Part shown: positions 37,805 through 38,510 of the stretch, in pieces | Layout of the letters: every line of letters starts with the position of its first letter | Position numbering within the stretch: position 1 is the first letter of the stretch | From: Frankiales bacterium | Lineage (GTDB): Bacteria; Actinomycetota; Actinomycetes; Mycobacteriales; SCTD01 | NCBI GenBank assembly: GCA_025966295.1 | Contig: JAOPVD010000012.1 | Coordinates: 1 to 38,510, forward strand | Length of the DNA: 38,510 nt | Reading direction: 5' to 3' | Notes under the pieces: model-generated | The model's database searches: none | The model's input: the letters and a program-made list of their open reading frames with translations, nothing else | Told to the model about the DNA's origin: nothing | Made by a program: the position numbers and the translations under genes

Positions 37805-38510
37805 TCATCCGAGCGACTCGCCACCGTCGACGATGAGGTTCGTACCGGTCACGAAGGACGACGCCGGCGAGCACAGGTAGAGGGCCGCCGCGGCCATGTC
37901 GGCGGGACTACCCGCACGCGCCATCGGCACGTTCTCCACCATCGCCTCGTAGACCTCGGGGTTGCGCTCCAGCGACAAGGGCGTCGCCGTGATACCAGGT
38001 GACAGCAGGTTGACGCGGATGCCCAGCGGGGCGAGCTCGACCGCGGCCACGCGAGCCAGCTGGTTGAGGCCCGCCTTGGTGGCGGAGTAGACCGAACGGC
38101 CCGGCAGGGCGCCCAGGGCGCGGATGGACGACACCACGACGATGGCCATGTTGTCGCTCGGCCGGTCGCGCATGAGCCGTCCGGCCAGCTGGATGCACTG
38201 GAAGGAGCCGGTCAGGTTGAGGGCCACGACGTCGTCCCAGTCCTGCATGGACAGCTCGAGGAAGGGCGTGATGGCGCCCGTGCCGGCGTTGGCCACCGCG
38301 ATGTTCAGGCGAGGCAGCTCGTCGCGGAGCCGGGTGAACAGCGCGTCGAGGCTGTCCCGGTCGCTGGTGTCGGCAGGCATGGCGATCACCCGTTGCGACG
38401 GGCTGCAGCCGGCGCGCAGCTGCTGCACCGCCGCCTCCAGCGCGAGCGGGTCACGGGCCACGAGGACGACGGACGCTCCCGCAGCGACGAGCTGCTCCGC
38501 GATGCCCCGG
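37805..38510 (-). CDS. SDR-family oxidoreductase, 5' end cut by the window
   Basis: The C-terminal 235 residues of a short-chain dehydrogenase. The frame is open to base 38510 and begins RGIAEQLVAAGASVVLVARD, the second half of the Rossmann cofactor segment, so only the first 15-25 residues with the TGxxxGxG loop are missing. NIAVANAGTG, VVSSIRALGALPG, SVYSATKAGLNQLARVAAVE (Tyr-x3-Lys) and TGTNLIVDGGESLG are present. A GTG at 38459-38461 is not the true start, because the homology continues upstream of it. It is probably co-transcribed with the LLM-class gene, 13 bp downstream. Confidence 0.87.
   Translation of the reverse strand, partial: RGIAEQLVAAGASVVLVARDPLALEAAVQQLRAGCSPSQRVIAMPADTSDRDSLDALFTRLRDELPRLNIAVANAGTGAITPFLELSMQDWDDVVALNLTGSFQCIQLAGRLMRDRPSDNMAIVVVSSIRALGALPGRSVYSATKAGLNQLARVAAVELAPLGIRVNLLSPGITATPLSLERNPEVYEAMVENVPMARAGSPADMAAAALYLCSPASSFVTGTNLIVDGGESLG

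Noticed and set aside
1..38510. Mobile elements, CRISPR arrays, rRNA or tRNA genes
   Set aside because: I saw no transposase, integrase, phage gene, direct-repeat array or RNA-gene structure on either strand; codon use looks even throughout.

Overview
The window is very GC-rich, gene-dense DNA with frequent GTG starts, GTGA/ATGA stop-start overlaps and catabolic gene families typical of Actinomycetota. I infer a high-GC actinobacterium with polyhydroxyalkanoate (PHA) storage and broad lipid or carboxylic-acid catabolism; the genus cannot be fixed from the sequence. I see no rRNA, tRNA, CRISPR array, insertion sequence or phage gene.

Region 1 (1-7662), storage and redox. A minus-strand run reads PhaE/phasin-like protein, class III-type PHA synthase (GYCFGG box), GNAT acetyltransferase, [2Fe-2S] ferredoxin, ferredoxin reductase, RibD-type reductase, flavin reductase and a YqhA-type membrane protein. 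It ends next to the tail of a GGDEF domain that has no start. Divergent from it are an apparently leaderless XRE regulator, a small phasin whose promoter holds a perfect inverted repeat, a strong hairpin, and an alpha/beta hydrolase.

Region 2 (7652-12216), acyl-CoA activation. Two AMP-forming acyl-CoA synthetases and a crotonase form a minus-strand operon, divergent from a DoxX gene across a promoter region rich in symmetric sites.

Region 3 (12280-31597), the main catabolic cluster. On the minus strand, in transcription order: amidohydrolase, SDR, thiolase-like protein, DUF35 protein, acyl-CoA dehydrogenase, P450 and ferredoxin. After an internal promoter come two CoA-transferase subunits, a second DUF35 protein and thiolase, an acyl-CoA dehydrogenase, an APH-type kinase, a 99-residue protein, an acyl-CoA synthetase and a third acyl-CoA dehydrogenase. 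Divergent from 28401-28714 run an SDR, an aldehyde dehydrogenase and a SnoaL-like protein. Two features stand out. There are two separate thiolase/DUF35 pairs, like the retro-aldolases of steroid side-chain breakdown. There is also a dehydrogenase/APH-kinase/small-protein/synthetase block whose order resembles the levulinate (lva) 4-hydroxyacyl-CoA route and the two halves of ACAD10/ACAD11.

Region 4 (31772-38510), uptake and control. A sugar-type ABC transporter (binding lipoprotein, double ATPase, permease) is divergent from a FadR-type GntR regulator across 389 bp containing a perfect inverted repeat. An F420/FMN-type luciferase-like oxidoreductase and a truncated SDR close the window.

Inferred joint role: import of a hydrophobic or branched substrate, oxidation by P450 and dehydrogenases to an acid, CoA activation by transferase or ligase, dehydrogenation, and chain shortening by retro-aldol cleavage, with the kinase/dehydrogenase pair handling a 4-hydroxyacyl-CoA. 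The substrate is unknown. No ring-degradation genes, MaoC-type hydratase or Mce transporter are present, so this is not a standard cholesterol cluster.
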